NCBI GenBank assembly: GCA_004299485.1
Contig: SCQP01000001.1
Coordinates: 372,001-436,000, forward strand
DNA: 64,000 bases
Direction: 5' to 3'
From: Acidobacteriota bacterium
GTDB lineage: Bacteria; Acidobacteriota; Terriglobia; Terriglobales; SCQP01
In this document: piece after piece, positions 25,114-33,349 of the stretch
How the letters are laid out: each line of letters starts with the position of its first letter
Position numbering within the stretch: the stretch's first letter is position 1
Position numbers and translations under genes: made by a program
The notes under the pieces: model-generated
Databases searched by the model: none
What the model was told of the DNA's origin: nothing
The model's input: the letters and a program-made list of their open reading frames with translations, nothing else

Positions 25114-27216
25114 TTACCAGGAATGGGCGAGAGTCTCGATGATCTGCGTCAGGGAATCCAAATCCCTGGTGTCGATAACTTCCGCGGGCGAGTGCGAGGT
25201 GCGCAGGGGCCAGCCCAAGGGCAAATCGACCGAGCCATAGGGCAGAAAAGCGGAACCATCATTGCCGCCGCTGGTTTCGCCAATCTGCACGGGAATGTGG
25301 GCGGCAAGCGCCATCGAGCGCACGCGGCGGGCGAGGTCCCAGGGGGTAATGCTGGAGTCGTCGATGGCGCGGATGACGAAGCCATCGCCGAGCGCGGCGT
25401 CGGCGTAGCGGTGCGACTCGAGGGGCGAGTCGGAACTGACGAAGGTGTCGATGGCGAAGACGTAATCAGGCGCATGGCCGGCCGCGGCCATGCGGGCAGC
25501 GATAACTTTGGCGCCCAGCAGGCCTTCTTCCTCGCCGGTGGACCAGGCGAGGGTGACGTCGCGACCAGGCAGGCTGGGGCCCAGCGCCCAGGCGGCGGCA
25601 ATGAGCGCGGCACAGCCGACACGATCGTCAAAACTGCGGGCACTGGCGCGGTCGGCCAGCAGCGCGCGATAGCGTTTGGGAATGGTGACGGTGTCGCCGG
25701 CGGCAATGCCCAACGCCTGAACTTCGGCCGGCGTGTGCGCACCAACGTCCGCCCAGAGGGGCATGCCACGCTCGAATTTGAAACCGGGCTGATCCCAGCC
25801 TTGCGGGAGTTCGAGCACGGCGGGGCGCATCCCCTTGCCGGTATGCACGACGAGCGGGTGACCAATGTAGAAGCGCAGGTCGACGCCGCCGCGGGTTTCG
25901 AGGCGCACCCGGCCGTCGGGGGCAATCGCTTGCACGGCGAAACCGGTTTCATCCTGATGGGCGACAAACAGGATGCGGGGGGCGTTGGGTCCGCTATCAG
26001 CCCCATGCAGTACCAGGTCGCCGGCGCTGTCGCTGATGGGGTGCGCCCAGGGCGGCAGCAGGTTCTGGATCGCCTGCGCGACGCGCGACTCGTGCGGATG
26101 CACGCCATACTGCGCGACCAATTGCTGCAGCGCCGCGGTGGGCGTGGGTGCGGTAGCGGGGCGCGCGGGCAAGGGCGGGAGCGGCAGCAGCGCAGGCTGC
26201 GGCAGCAGCGGTGCCGACGGGGTCTCGCCGAGTGCTTTCTCCACGCGCGCGACCAGATCGTCCAGCGGTTTGGCGTCGATCGTGGCGGCGGGTGTGGAGC
26301 GCCAATGCACCGGAATCGACCAATATTGGAGGGTGGGAACCGGTGCCGCAGCCTGCGCCGCACGTAAGCGCCGGGCCTGGCGCGGCGGCGCCGGCCAGCC
26401 TACCAGTACCGCCGGGACGGGAGCGGCGGCGTTCGTCTGCTGCGCAAGCTGCTCGCGCACGCGAGCGAGGCCGCGTCCACCGCTCCATTGCTGCGTCACA
26501 AAGGCGATGGTGACCGGGCCGGGCAGTTTGGCCGCGTCCACATGGCGCAGGGCTTCGACCAGCACCGCCGCGCCATAGCGGTTGCCGATGCTAAAGCCGG
26601 TAAGCGCACCATCGCCGAGCACCTGCAACTGGCGGTCGAGCGCAATCGGGCTGAGCACATGGACGCCGGCGGCGCGCGTCTCCGCGGCGGAGGAGGCGCC
26701 GACGTCGACATACATGTTGTCCAGGTTTGCCGGATCGGGCGGGTTCAGGCGGCCGCCGCGCAAGTGGACCGAAAGGCCGGTAACGACGCCTTGCAGCCAA
26801 TGGCCGGATGGGGTCTGCACCTGAATAGGCTGACCTGTGGCCAACACATTGAACAGGGGCAGGAAACCGCGCGTGGGCAGGCGCTCGACGCGCAGATAGC
26901 CCTGGCTGGTGATGGCGCTGACTACGTAGCCCGGCTCGTCGAGCGGCGCCACCAGCAGCAGCGGCGCGCCCGTGGCGGCGGCTGGCGGCGAGAGAGTGAC
27001 AATGACATCGCCGAGATTGTCGCGCGTGGGATTGAAGGCGGCAAGTTCATCGGCGATGTGATTGGCCAGCGCGCTCTCGTAGCCAGACACCGCGGGCGTG
27101 GCCACGTAGTTGCGCAAATCCTGCGCCATGGAGCCGGAGACGGCCTGGGCGATGGCAAGGGCAGCTAAAAGAGCGCACGTAGCCGAAAGTGCAAGGAAGC
27201 GGCGCACGCTTTCCAT
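25114..27216 (-). CDS. Secreted double M42-type aminopeptidase, N-terminal half catalytically degenerate
   Basis: 700 residues from ATG 27216; a signal peptide (VRRFLALSATCALLAALAIAQ) favours this start over GTG 27243. Two M42 (glutamyl aminopeptidase/PepA-like) domains stand in tandem, joined by a Pro/Ala-rich linker near residue 330-360. The C-terminal half has the metal and catalytic motifs: FVAHQDETGF, SFDDRVGCAA, STGEEEGLLGA, FAIDTFVSSDSP and a final SHSPAEVID. The N-terminal half keeps the fold pattern but reads LLVAPLDEPGYVV, SIGNRYGAAV and VTQQWSGGRGL at these sites, losing the His, Asp and Glu. Predicted exported metallo-aminopeptidase; substrate unknown. Confidence 0.82.
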   Translation of the reverse strand: MESVRRFLALSATCALLAALAIAQAVSGSMAQDLRNYVATPAVSGYESALANHIADELAAFNPTRDNLGDVIVTLSPPAAATGAPLLLVAPLDEPGYVVSAITSQGYLRVERLPTRGFLPLFNVLATGQPIQVQTPSGHWLQGVVTGLSVHLRGGRLNPPDPANLDNMYVDVGASSAAETRAAGVHVLSPIALDRQLQVLGDGALTGFSIGNRYGAAVLVEALRHVDAAKLPGPVTIAFVTQQWSGGRGLARVREQLAQQTNAAAPVPAVLVGWPAPPRQARRLRAAQAAAPVPTLQYWSIPVHWRSTPAATIDAKPLDDLVARVEKALGETPSAPLLPQPALLPLPPLPARPATAPTPTAALQQLVAQYGVHPHESRVAQAIQNLLPPWAHPISDSAGDLVLHGADSGPNAPRILFVAHQDETGFAVQAIAPDGRVRLETRGGVDLRFYIGHPLVVHTGKGMRPAVLELPQGWDQPGFKFERGMPLWADVGAHTPAEVQALGIAAGDTVTIPKRYRALLADRASARSFDDRVGCAALIAAAWALGPSLPGRDVTLAWSTGEEEGLLGAKVIAARMAAAGHAPDYVFAIDTFVSSDSPLESHRYADAALGDGFVIRAIDDSSITPWDLARRVRSMALAAHIPVQIGETSGGNDGSAFLPYGSVDLPLGWPLRTSHSPAEVIDTRDLDSLTQIIETLAHSW

Positions 27217-27233
27217 GCTACTCGGGATGGCGG

Positions 27234-27262
27234 TTGACATCACAATGCAATTTGCGCATCAT
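27234..27262 (+). promoter_or_regulatory. Promoter of vapB4
   Basis: A perfect TTGACA (27234-27239), a 17-base spacer and CATCAT (27257-27262). The predicted start site is the A of the ATG at 27269. The elements lie between the divergent M42 gene and vapB4. Confidence 0.55.
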
Positions 27263-27268
27263 TTTGCT

Positions 27269-27541
27269 ATGCGGACGACAATATCCGTAAACGATGACTT
27301 ATTGGAAGAAGTGCATCATTATGCCAGCAGCCGCGGCCTGCGGTTCAGCCGGGCGGTCGAAGAGCTGCTCAAGCGGGGACTGAAGCCACGCCCCCTTCCG
27401 GTGCAGTCCCCAGGGGACGGGCTAGAGCCATTCGACCTTCCAGCCGGTTCCCCGGCAATGACATTAGAGAGATTGCTCCAGCTTGAGCGGGACATGGAAG
27501 ATGAAGAGGACGCAAGGAAATGGTCGCCCTCCTCGACGTAA
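27269..27541 (+). CDS. Ribbon-helix-helix antitoxin of a VapBC-type pair
   Basis: 90 residues from ATG 27269. MRTTISVNDDLLEEVHHYAS followed by RGLRFSRAVEELLKRGLKP is a ribbon-helix-helix (strand TTISVNDD, two helices). A Pro-rich middle leads to an acidic tail (LERDMEDEEDARK) that fits toxin neutralisation. An upstream ATG (27245) is in frame, but would place the -10 inside the gene; the promoter spacing selects 27269. It overlaps the toxin gene by 22 bases. Confidence 0.75.
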   Translation: MRTTISVNDDLLEEVHHYASSRGLRFSRAVEELLKRGLKPRPLPVQSPGDGLEPFDLPAGSPAMTLERLLQLERDMEDEEDARKWSPSST

Positions 27542-27957
27542 ATGTTCTCATCGCGATTACGTGGCCAGCCGATCCGGCACATTCAAAGTGCCGCGAATGG
27601 TTTATACACACGTGCCCTCAGGGATGGGCAAGTTGCCCATTGACGCAAACCGGGTACGTTCGCGTCATTACGAGCCCGGGATTTTCGCCTGATGCACCTT
27701 CGATCGCAGAGGCCGTTTCCAAGCTTGAACGCCACATTGCCCACCGGGATCACCAATTTTGGGCAGCAGATCTGCAACTGCCAGAAGTGTGGCGCTATTT
27801 CGTTGGCCGGCTGCAAGGGCATCGGCAAATCACGGATGCATACCTGTTGGCGCTTGCCATTCATCGCGGGGGCGTGCTGGTCACACGAGATAGAGGTATT
27901 CGTTCGCTGCTGCCCGCGGGCAGCCCACTGGTGAAGCATCTGCTGGTGCTGGAATGA
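27520..27957 (+). CDS. PIN-domain toxin (VapC-type ribonuclease)
   Basis: 145 residues. MVALLDVNVLIAITWP gives the first Asp; the second motif reads CPLTQTGYVRVITSPGF, the TQxGxxR form seen in one VapC subfamily; QITDAYLLALAIHRGGVLVT and RDRGIRSLL give the C-terminal acidic residues. HRDHQFWAADLQLPEVWRYF is the lid region typical of the same subfamily. Start ATG lies inside the antitoxin gene. Convergent with the ADOP gene, whose stop begins 2 bases further on. Confidence 0.87.
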   Translation: MVALLDVNVLIAITWPADPAHSKCREWFIHTCPQGWASCPLTQTGYVRVITSPGFSPDAPSIAEAVSKLERHIAHRDHQFWAADLQLPEVWRYFVGRLQGHRQITDAYLLALAIHRGGVLVTRDRGIRSLLPAGSPLVKHLLVLE

Positions 27958-27958
27958 A

Positions 27959-30586
27959 TTATTCGTAGCGCAGGGCGACGGTGGGATCGACGCGGGTGGC
28001 GCGGCGGGCGGGGAGATAGCAGGCGGCGAGAGCCACCAGAATCAGGACGGCGGCGACGGCGAGCAGCGTGACGGGATCGTCGGGGCGGATCTGGTAGAGC
28101 ATGCCGCTGAGGAAGCGCGTGAGCGCCAGCGCCGCGGCCAGGCCGAGGATCACACCCAGCAAAGCCAGGCGCATGCCTTCACGCACGACCGAGCGCAGGA
28201 CATCGGCGCGCTGTGCGCCGAGCGCCATGCGGATACCGATCTCGTGGACGCGGCGGCTGACGGTATAGCTGAGCACGCCGTAAAGGCCGATGGCGGCGAG
28301 GAAAACGGCGCAGAGCGCAAACAGCGCACTGAGGGTGGTTTCGTAACGGCGCGGAGCGGTGCTGGCAGCGAGGACGCCTTGCAGGGTTTGCTGGCTGGCG
28401 ACCGCTACGTTGCGGTTCACCCTGGCAAGCACGCGCCGGATCACGGCGCCGGCGGCTTGAGGCGACAGGCGCGTGCGTACGATCAGGCTCTCGCCGGGTT
28501 CAGCGAAGAACCAGATGGGAACGTAAACGGCGAGTGCAGCCGGTTTCTCCGCGCCATCACGCACGTCGCCGACGACGCCGACGATTTCGAAGGGCTTGGG
28601 CGTTTCGTTCGGCGCCCACATCAGGTGCAGGCCGAGGGGATTGCGGCCGGGCAGCAGGCGCTGGGCGACGCTTTGGGAGATGACGGCCACATCGTTGCCG
28701 CGATCAGATTCCGCGATGCGCCGGCCGGCGATGAGGGGCAGCCCCATGACCTGGCTCAGCCCTGGGCTGACGAAATAGAAATCACCTAGTTTGACATCCG
28801 TTTTGGGCCGCGGGGCTTCGCGGAACTCGATGTCATCGCCCCAGCTTCCGCCCAGTAGCGGCAGCACCGGCGTAACGCCGGCGCCGTCAATGCCGGGCAG
28901 CTCTCGCACTTGGGCCAGGGCCTGGTGATAGAAGCCGGGAAACCCGGGAGGGGAGCGGAAGTCGGAGTAAGGTGTCACCAGCTTCAGCGCCAGCACATTC
29001 TCCTGCTGCATCCAGGCGTTGGCCTGCCCGATGCGCGCCAGACTCTGGACGAGCAGCAAAGCGCCGGCGAGCAGGATTCCGCACAGCGCCACCTCGGCCA
29101 CAACCAGGGCGTTGCGCAGGCGGCTGTGGCCGCCGCTGACGCGCGCGCCGGCACTGCGCATGGCCTCGCCGGGCTGTACGCGGGTGAGCAGCAGGAGGGG
29201 TAGACCGGCAAACAGCAACGCGGCGACCATCGCCGCGGCGAGCGTAAACCAGAGGGCTGGCGCGCTCAGGTGAATCTCAGCCAGGCGCGGAATGCCAACG
29301 GGGGCGTGCCGGACAAGAAGATCCAACGCGCCGGCGGCAAGGAGTAAGCCGAGGCCGCCGCCGCCAACGGCCAGCAGAGCGGCTTCCGTCAGGAATTGCC
29401 GGAGCAAGCGGCGCCGCGTGGCGCCGAGCGAGGCGCGCATGGCGACTTCGCGGGCGCGATCCGTATTCTTCGCCAGCAGCAGATTGGCCAGGTTCACGCA
29501 GACGATCAGCAACACAAGCAACGCGGCGGCTTCGAGCATCCACAAGGCCCGTACGGCGGGGCCGAGGATGGCAGCCTTGAGCGGCGTGAGCGTCGCGTAA
29601 AGGTTGAATTGACCTGGGGCAACGTGCCGGTAAGAGTCGCCGCGGCGCGCAATGCCGCCTTCGACGGTGTTCAGTTGCGCCAGGGCCTGCTGCGGGCTGA
29701 CTCCAGGCCGCAAGCGCGCGATGACGGTGTATTGGAACCCGCCGATGCCGGGCGTGCCATCGCCGGGGGGGGCGGGGATATAGTCGGGAAGAAACAGCTC
29801 CGGCGCTGGACTTTTCCATACGCCGGGAAAACGGAAGTTGGCGGGTAGCACTCCGATAACGCTGTACGGGTTGCCGTTCAGCGTAAGCGATTTCCCGAGC
29901 GCATGCGCGTGGCTGGCCGCCACCACCACTTCGTGGTTATGGCCCGGCTCAGTTTCGCCCGGCAGAAAGTTGCGGCCGCGCGTCATCGCAACGCCCAGCA
30001 GCGGAAAAAAGTTCGCCGGCACGAATGCCGCCTGCACCTGGCGCGTACGGCCGCTGCCGGTGAGTACCAGCTTTTGCGGGAGAAGCGCGGCCATGCCCGC
30101 AAAAGCAGAACAGCGCGTTTGCCAGAGTTTGAAGTTGCCGCCGTTGGCGTCGAACTGGGGCGCGAAGTGGCTCCATTGGGGGACGACCTCGTGAATGGTG
30201 TACAACTGCTGCGGCTGGCGATACGGCAGCGCGCTCAGGAGCATGCCGTTGAGCATCGAGAAGATAGCGGTGTTGGCGCCGATACCGAGAGCGAGAGTGA
30301 GAATCGCGACCGTGGTGAAACCGGGAGAGCGGCGGAGCTGGCGCAGGCCCTGGCGCACATCGGCGCGCAGTTCGCTCAGGAGGCGCACGCCGAGCGCCTC
30401 GCGGCACTCTTCCTGGCAGCGCTGGTAGCCGCCGAATTCGATGCGGGCGCGGCGCTCGGCCTCGGCAGAGTTCAGGCCTTCAGATGCCAGTGCGGCGGCG
30501 CGGCGGCGGAGATGCGCCTGCAGCTCTTCTTCCATTTCGCGCTCAAGTTGGGCGCGGCGGAATAGCCAGGCGAGGAGAGCCTTCAT
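27959..30586 (-). CDS. ADOP-family permease (D) with N-terminal cytosolic helical extension
   Basis: 875 residues. Unlike the other four ADOPs, about 75 residues precede the first helix (LLAWLFRRAQLEREMEEELQ, then AHLRRRAAALASEGLNSAEA and ARIEFGGYQRCQEECREA), the helical 'permease prefix' found in ADOPs encoded with PadR regulators. The first helix (VAILTLALGIGANTAIFSML), two periplasmic core domains, two FtsX domains and the terminal ATRVDPTVALRYE follow. ATG 30586 overlaps the padR stop as ATGA, so the pair is translationally coupled; the longer upstream start would lie inside padR. The cargo is unknown. Confidence 0.93.
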   Translation of the reverse strand: MKALLAWLFRRAQLEREMEEELQAHLRRRAAALASEGLNSAEAERRARIEFGGYQRCQEECREALGVRLLSELRADVRQGLRQLRRSPGFTTVAILTLALGIGANTAIFSMLNGMLLSALPYRQPQQLYTIHEVVPQWSHFAPQFDANGGNFKLWQTRCSAFAGMAALLPQKLVLTGSGRTRQVQAAFVPANFFPLLGVAMTRGRNFLPGETEPGHNHEVVVAASHAHALGKSLTLNGNPYSVIGVLPANFRFPGVWKSPAPELFLPDYIPAPPGDGTPGIGGFQYTVIARLRPGVSPQQALAQLNTVEGGIARRGDSYRHVAPGQFNLYATLTPLKAAILGPAVRALWMLEAAALLVLLIVCVNLANLLLAKNTDRAREVAMRASLGATRRRLLRQFLTEAALLAVGGGGLGLLLAAGALDLLVRHAPVGIPRLAEIHLSAPALWFTLAAAMVAALLFAGLPLLLLTRVQPGEAMRSAGARVSGGHSRLRNALVVAEVALCGILLAGALLLVQSLARIGQANAWMQQENVLALKLVTPYSDFRSPPGFPGFYHQALAQVRELPGIDGAGVTPVLPLLGGSWGDDIEFREAPRPKTDVKLGDFYFVSPGLSQVMGLPLIAGRRIAESDRGNDVAVISQSVAQRLLPGRNPLGLHLMWAPNETPKPFEIVGVVGDVRDGAEKPAALAVYVPIWFFAEPGESLIVRTRLSPQAAGAVIRRVLARVNRNVAVASQQTLQGVLAASTAPRRYETTLSALFALCAVFLAAIGLYGVLSYTVSRRVHEIGIRMALGAQRADVLRSVVREGMRLALLGVILGLAAALALTRFLSGMLYQIRPDDPVTLLAVAAVLILVALAACYLPARRATRVDPTVALRYE

Positions 30587-30915
30587 AGCTCTTCCCTGCT
30601 CGCGCGCAAAACCGCGCCCATGGCTTCCACCAACTGCTCCCAATCGGCGGTCTCCTCGCGCAGGCGTTTGCGGCCGGTGGCGGTGAGGGCATAGAACTTG
30701 GCACGCTGATTATTATCCGAGACGCCCCAGCGGGCGGTGAGCCAGCCGCGGCGGACGAGACGATAGAGCGCGGGATAGAGCGCGCCCTGCTCGATGCGCA
30801 GCGCGCCGGCGGAGATTTGGCCGATGCGCACCAGAATGCCGTAGCCATGCTGCGGCTCGAGCGAAACGGCTTTGAGAATGAGCAGGTCGAGGGTGCCGGG
30901 CAGGAGTTGCGCCAT
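30583..30915 (-). CDS. PadR-family transcriptional regulator
   Basis: 110 residues. MAQLLPGTLDLLILKAVSLE, QHGYGILVRI, IEQGALYPALYRLVRRGWL and KFYALTATGRKRL are the winged-helix signature of PadR (G.L.L.iL..L....hGY.i, lYp.L.rLe..G.i, y.lT..G...l). PadR proteins of this size are dimeric repressors. It heads an operon with ADOP permease D and probably represses it and itself; the inverted repeat just upstream of the ATG is the best operator candidate. An AGGA site within the right arm of that repeat gives a good ribosome binding site. Confidence 0.92.
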   Translation of the reverse strand: MAQLLPGTLDLLILKAVSLEPQHGYGILVRIGQISAGALRIEQGALYPALYRLVRRGWLTARWGVSDNNQRAKFYALTATGRKRLREETADWEQLVEAMGAVLRASREEL

Positions 30916-30918
30916 ATG

Positions 30919-30940
30919 GTCCTAATTTGCTTAGGACTAT
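30919..30940 (-). promoter_or_regulatory. padR promoter and inverted-repeat operator
   Basis: On the minus strand TATAGT (30940-30935) overlaps a perfect inverted repeat GTCCTAA-N5-TTAGGAC (30937-30919), which ends 3 bases before the padR ATG. The right arm also holds the AGGA ribosome binding site. Autoregulation is inferred. Confidence 0.6.
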
Positions 30941-30961
30941 AGCGCCGCGGCGCAAAAGCTG

Positions 30962-31810
30962 TCAACCCAAGTCGGGATCGCAGCGCTCTTCGGGGTGCAG
31001 CGCGGGCGGCACGTCGGCGCCGGCAACGCGGGCGAGAATGCGATGAAGCTGGCGGACGCCTTCGGTGAGTGAGGCCGGGCCGGGCTGGAGAATATAGGTG
31101 GACTTGATCTCGTAGATATGGCCGGCGCGGACGGCAGCGGTCGCGTCCCAACCGGAGCGTGCAGCGATGGCGCGCTTGTTCACCTTCTGGCCGCACCAGG
31201 AAGCGATGACGACCTCGGGGTTGCGCCAGGCCGCTTCTTCCGGTGCAACGATGCGCTCGGTAGCGCTGGATCGATGGCGCAGCTCCGGAAATATGGGTTC
31301 GCCACCGGCGATTTCGATCAGCTCTTCGACCCAGCGGATGCCGGTAATGAGCGGCGCTTTCCATTCTTCAAACAGGACGCGAGGGCGGTGCGGGAATTTA
31401 GCGGCGCAAGCGGCGATCGCTTCGAGATTGGTGCGCAACTCCGTTTCGAGGGCGCGGCCGCGCGCTTCCGCGCCGACCAGGCGAGCGAGCGTGGCCATCA
31501 TGGCGAAGATTTCTTCGACGCTGCGCTGGTTAAAGTTGAAGACGGTGGCGCCGCGGCGCACCAGCTCGCGCGAAATATCCGCCTGCAGGTCGGAAAAGGT
31601 CAGCACCAAGTCGGGCTGCAGAGCGAGGATGGCGTCGAATTTGGCGTTGATGAAGGCAGAAACGCGGGGCTTTTTGCGCGCCTCCGGCGGCCGGACGGTG
31701 TAGCCGGAAACGCCTACGATGCGGTCGCCTTCGCCGAGGCGATAGAGCGTCTCCGTCGTTTCTTCCGTCAGGCAAACAATGCGTTGGGGCCAATTAGGCA
31801 AGACGGCCAC
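30962..31810 (-). CDS. TroA/BtuF-like substrate-binding-fold protein without signal peptide
   Basis: 282 residues from GTG 31810. QRIVCLTEETTETLYRLGEG, DRIVGVSGYTVRP, FDAILALQPDLVLTFSDLQ and VRAGHIYEIKSTYILQPGPA are typical of class III (BtuF/FhuD-like) binding proteins and of cobalamin-binding annotations. No signal peptide or lipobox is seen, so the protein would stay in the cytosol unless an unrecognised start exists. No permease or ATPase genes adjoin it. It overlaps the end of the decarboxylase gene by 17 bases, implying coupled translation; a shared role is suggested but unproven. Confidence 0.75.
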   Translation of the reverse strand: MAVLPNWPQRIVCLTEETTETLYRLGEGDRIVGVSGYTVRPPEARKKPRVSAFINAKFDAILALQPDLVLTFSDLQADISRELVRRGATVFNFNQRSVEEIFAMMATLARLVGAEARGRALETELRTNLEAIAACAAKFPHRPRVLFEEWKAPLITGIRWVEELIEIAGGEPIFPELRHRSSATERIVAPEEAAWRNPEVVIASWCGQKVNKRAIAARSGWDATAAVRAGHIYEIKSTYILQPGPASLTEGVRQLHRILARVAGADVPPALHPEERCDPDLG

Positions 31811-33215
31811 CCTCTTCCTGAATGCGGCGCCAGGCGGCGGTGACGTGTTTCTCTTCGGTCTCCATCTGGCCGATGCACATGCGCAGGACGTAGCGGCCGT
31901 TCAGCTTGGTGTGCGTCAGGAAAAGCGCGCCGCTGGCGTTGAGGCGCTGGAGCAGCTTCTCGTTCACTTCGTCGCTGCCGCGCAGGCGGAAACAGACGAG
32001 GTTCAGCGGCGCCGGCGCGGCCAGCTCAAAGTGCGGATCGCTGCGCACCCAGCGGGCAAACTCCTGCGCCAGGGTGACGTGGCGGCGCACGGCCTGGCGC
32101 AGGCCTTCAACGCCGTAGGCGCGGATGACGAACCATAGCTTCAGGGCGCGGAAGCGGCGGCCGAGCGGAATCTGCCAGTCGCGGTAGTCGATGACGGCGC
32201 CACTGGCGCTGGCGGCATTGCGCAGGTACTCGGGCAGGATGCTGAGAGCGGCAATGAGGGCCGCACGCTCGCGTACCCAGAGGCAACTGCAATCGAAGGT
32301 GGTGAACATCCACTTGTGCGGGTTGAAGTTGTAGCTATCCGCCAGGTCGAGGCCGGTGAACCAGCGGCGGAACTCGGGACACAAGGCGGCGGTGCCGCTC
32401 ATAGCGGCGTCGACATGCAGCCATAGGCCGTGTTGACGGGCGATACGGCCGATGGCGGCGAGCGGGTCCATGGCGTTGGAGGAGGTGGTGCCGATGGTCG
32501 CGGCCACAAAGCAGGGCTGGAAGCCGGCCTGCTGGTCGGCAGTAATCTGCGCCTCGAGCGCGGCCGGATCGAGAGCAAAGTCCTTGTCGACCGGGATCAG
32601 ACGCAGGTGCTCGCGGCCGAGGCCGGCGATGGTCACCGCCTTTTCGACGGAGGAGTGGGCCTGCGTCGAGGCATAGGCGGTAAGGCGCGTACCGGCCTCC
32701 CCAAGCCCCTTCTGGTTTCCGCTGCCCGCGGTGGCGCGTTCGCGCGCGGCCAGCAGGGCGCAGAGGGCGGAGCTGGAGGCGGTGTCCTGGATGACGCCAC
32801 CGCCGGCGCTGGTCGAACGGAAGGCCTCGGGCAGGGCCAGCATCTCCACCAGCCAGTCGAGAACGTGGGTTTCCAGTTCGGTGCAGGCGGGCGAAGTAGC
32901 CCAGAGCATGCCCTGCACCCCCAGGCCGGCGGATAAGAGCTCACCGAGGATCGAGGCTCCGGAACTGTTGGAGGGGAAATAGGCGAAAAAGTTAGGTGAC
33001 TGCCAATGGGTAATGCCGGGCAGAATAATCCGGTCGACGTCGGTAAGCACGGCGGAGAAATCCTCGCCGCGCTGGGGCGGATGCGGCGGCAAGGCCGCCC
33101 GGATATCGCCCGGCTGGGAGCGGGCCAGAACCGGGCGTTCGGCGATGGATTGACGATAGTTAGCCAGCCAATCCACCAGAGCATGCGCCTCGCGGCGAAA
33201 GTTTTCCCAATCCAT
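31794..33215 (-). CDS. Group II PLP-dependent (aromatic-L-amino-acid-type) decarboxylase
   Basis: 473 residues, the length of bacterial AADC/TDC enzymes. FFAYFPSNSSGASILGELLS, GGGVIQDTASSSALCALLAA, AHSSVEKA, LWLHVDAAMSGTAAL and SYNFNPHKWMFTTFDCS appear in order; Lys301 in NPHKW is the PLP lysine and the Asp of HVDAA contacts the PLP ring nitrogen. The substrate (Trp, Tyr, Phe or a related acid) cannot be decided by eye. GATAAT ends 6 bases before ATG 33215, predicting a leaderless mRNA. Confidence 0.92.
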   Translation of the reverse strand: MDWENFRREAHALVDWLANYRQSIAERPVLARSQPGDIRAALPPHPPQRGEDFSAVLTDVDRIILPGITHWQSPNFFAYFPSNSSGASILGELLSAGLGVQGMLWATSPACTELETHVLDWLVEMLALPEAFRSTSAGGGVIQDTASSSALCALLAARERATAGSGNQKGLGEAGTRLTAYASTQAHSSVEKAVTIAGLGREHLRLIPVDKDFALDPAALEAQITADQQAGFQPCFVAATIGTTSSNAMDPLAAIGRIARQHGLWLHVDAAMSGTAALCPEFRRWFTGLDLADSYNFNPHKWMFTTFDCSCLWVRERAALIAALSILPEYLRNAASASGAVIDYRDWQIPLGRRFRALKLWFVIRAYGVEGLRQAVRRHVTLAQEFARWVRSDPHFELAAPAPLNLVCFRLRGSDEVNEKLLQRLNASGALFLTHTKLNGRYVLRMCIGQMETEEKHVTAAWRRIQEEGGRLA

Positions 33216-33221
33216 GCCGAT

Positions 33222-33227
33222 ATTATC
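33222..33227 (-). promoter_or_regulatory. -10-like GATAAT of the decarboxylase operon
   Basis: On the minus strand GATAAT is followed by six bases and the ATG at 33215. No Shine-Dalgarno site is present. Confidence 0.45.
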
Positions 33228-33349
33228 TACTAGGCTTCCCGGCAGACCGCACGGCGCGGGTTTTGCTTGACGTCGCTAGCCGTTGTGGGCAGACTGACAG
33301 CAATTCCCCCCAGGCTCGCGCGGGCCGCCGGACCGAGCGGTGTGCACGC

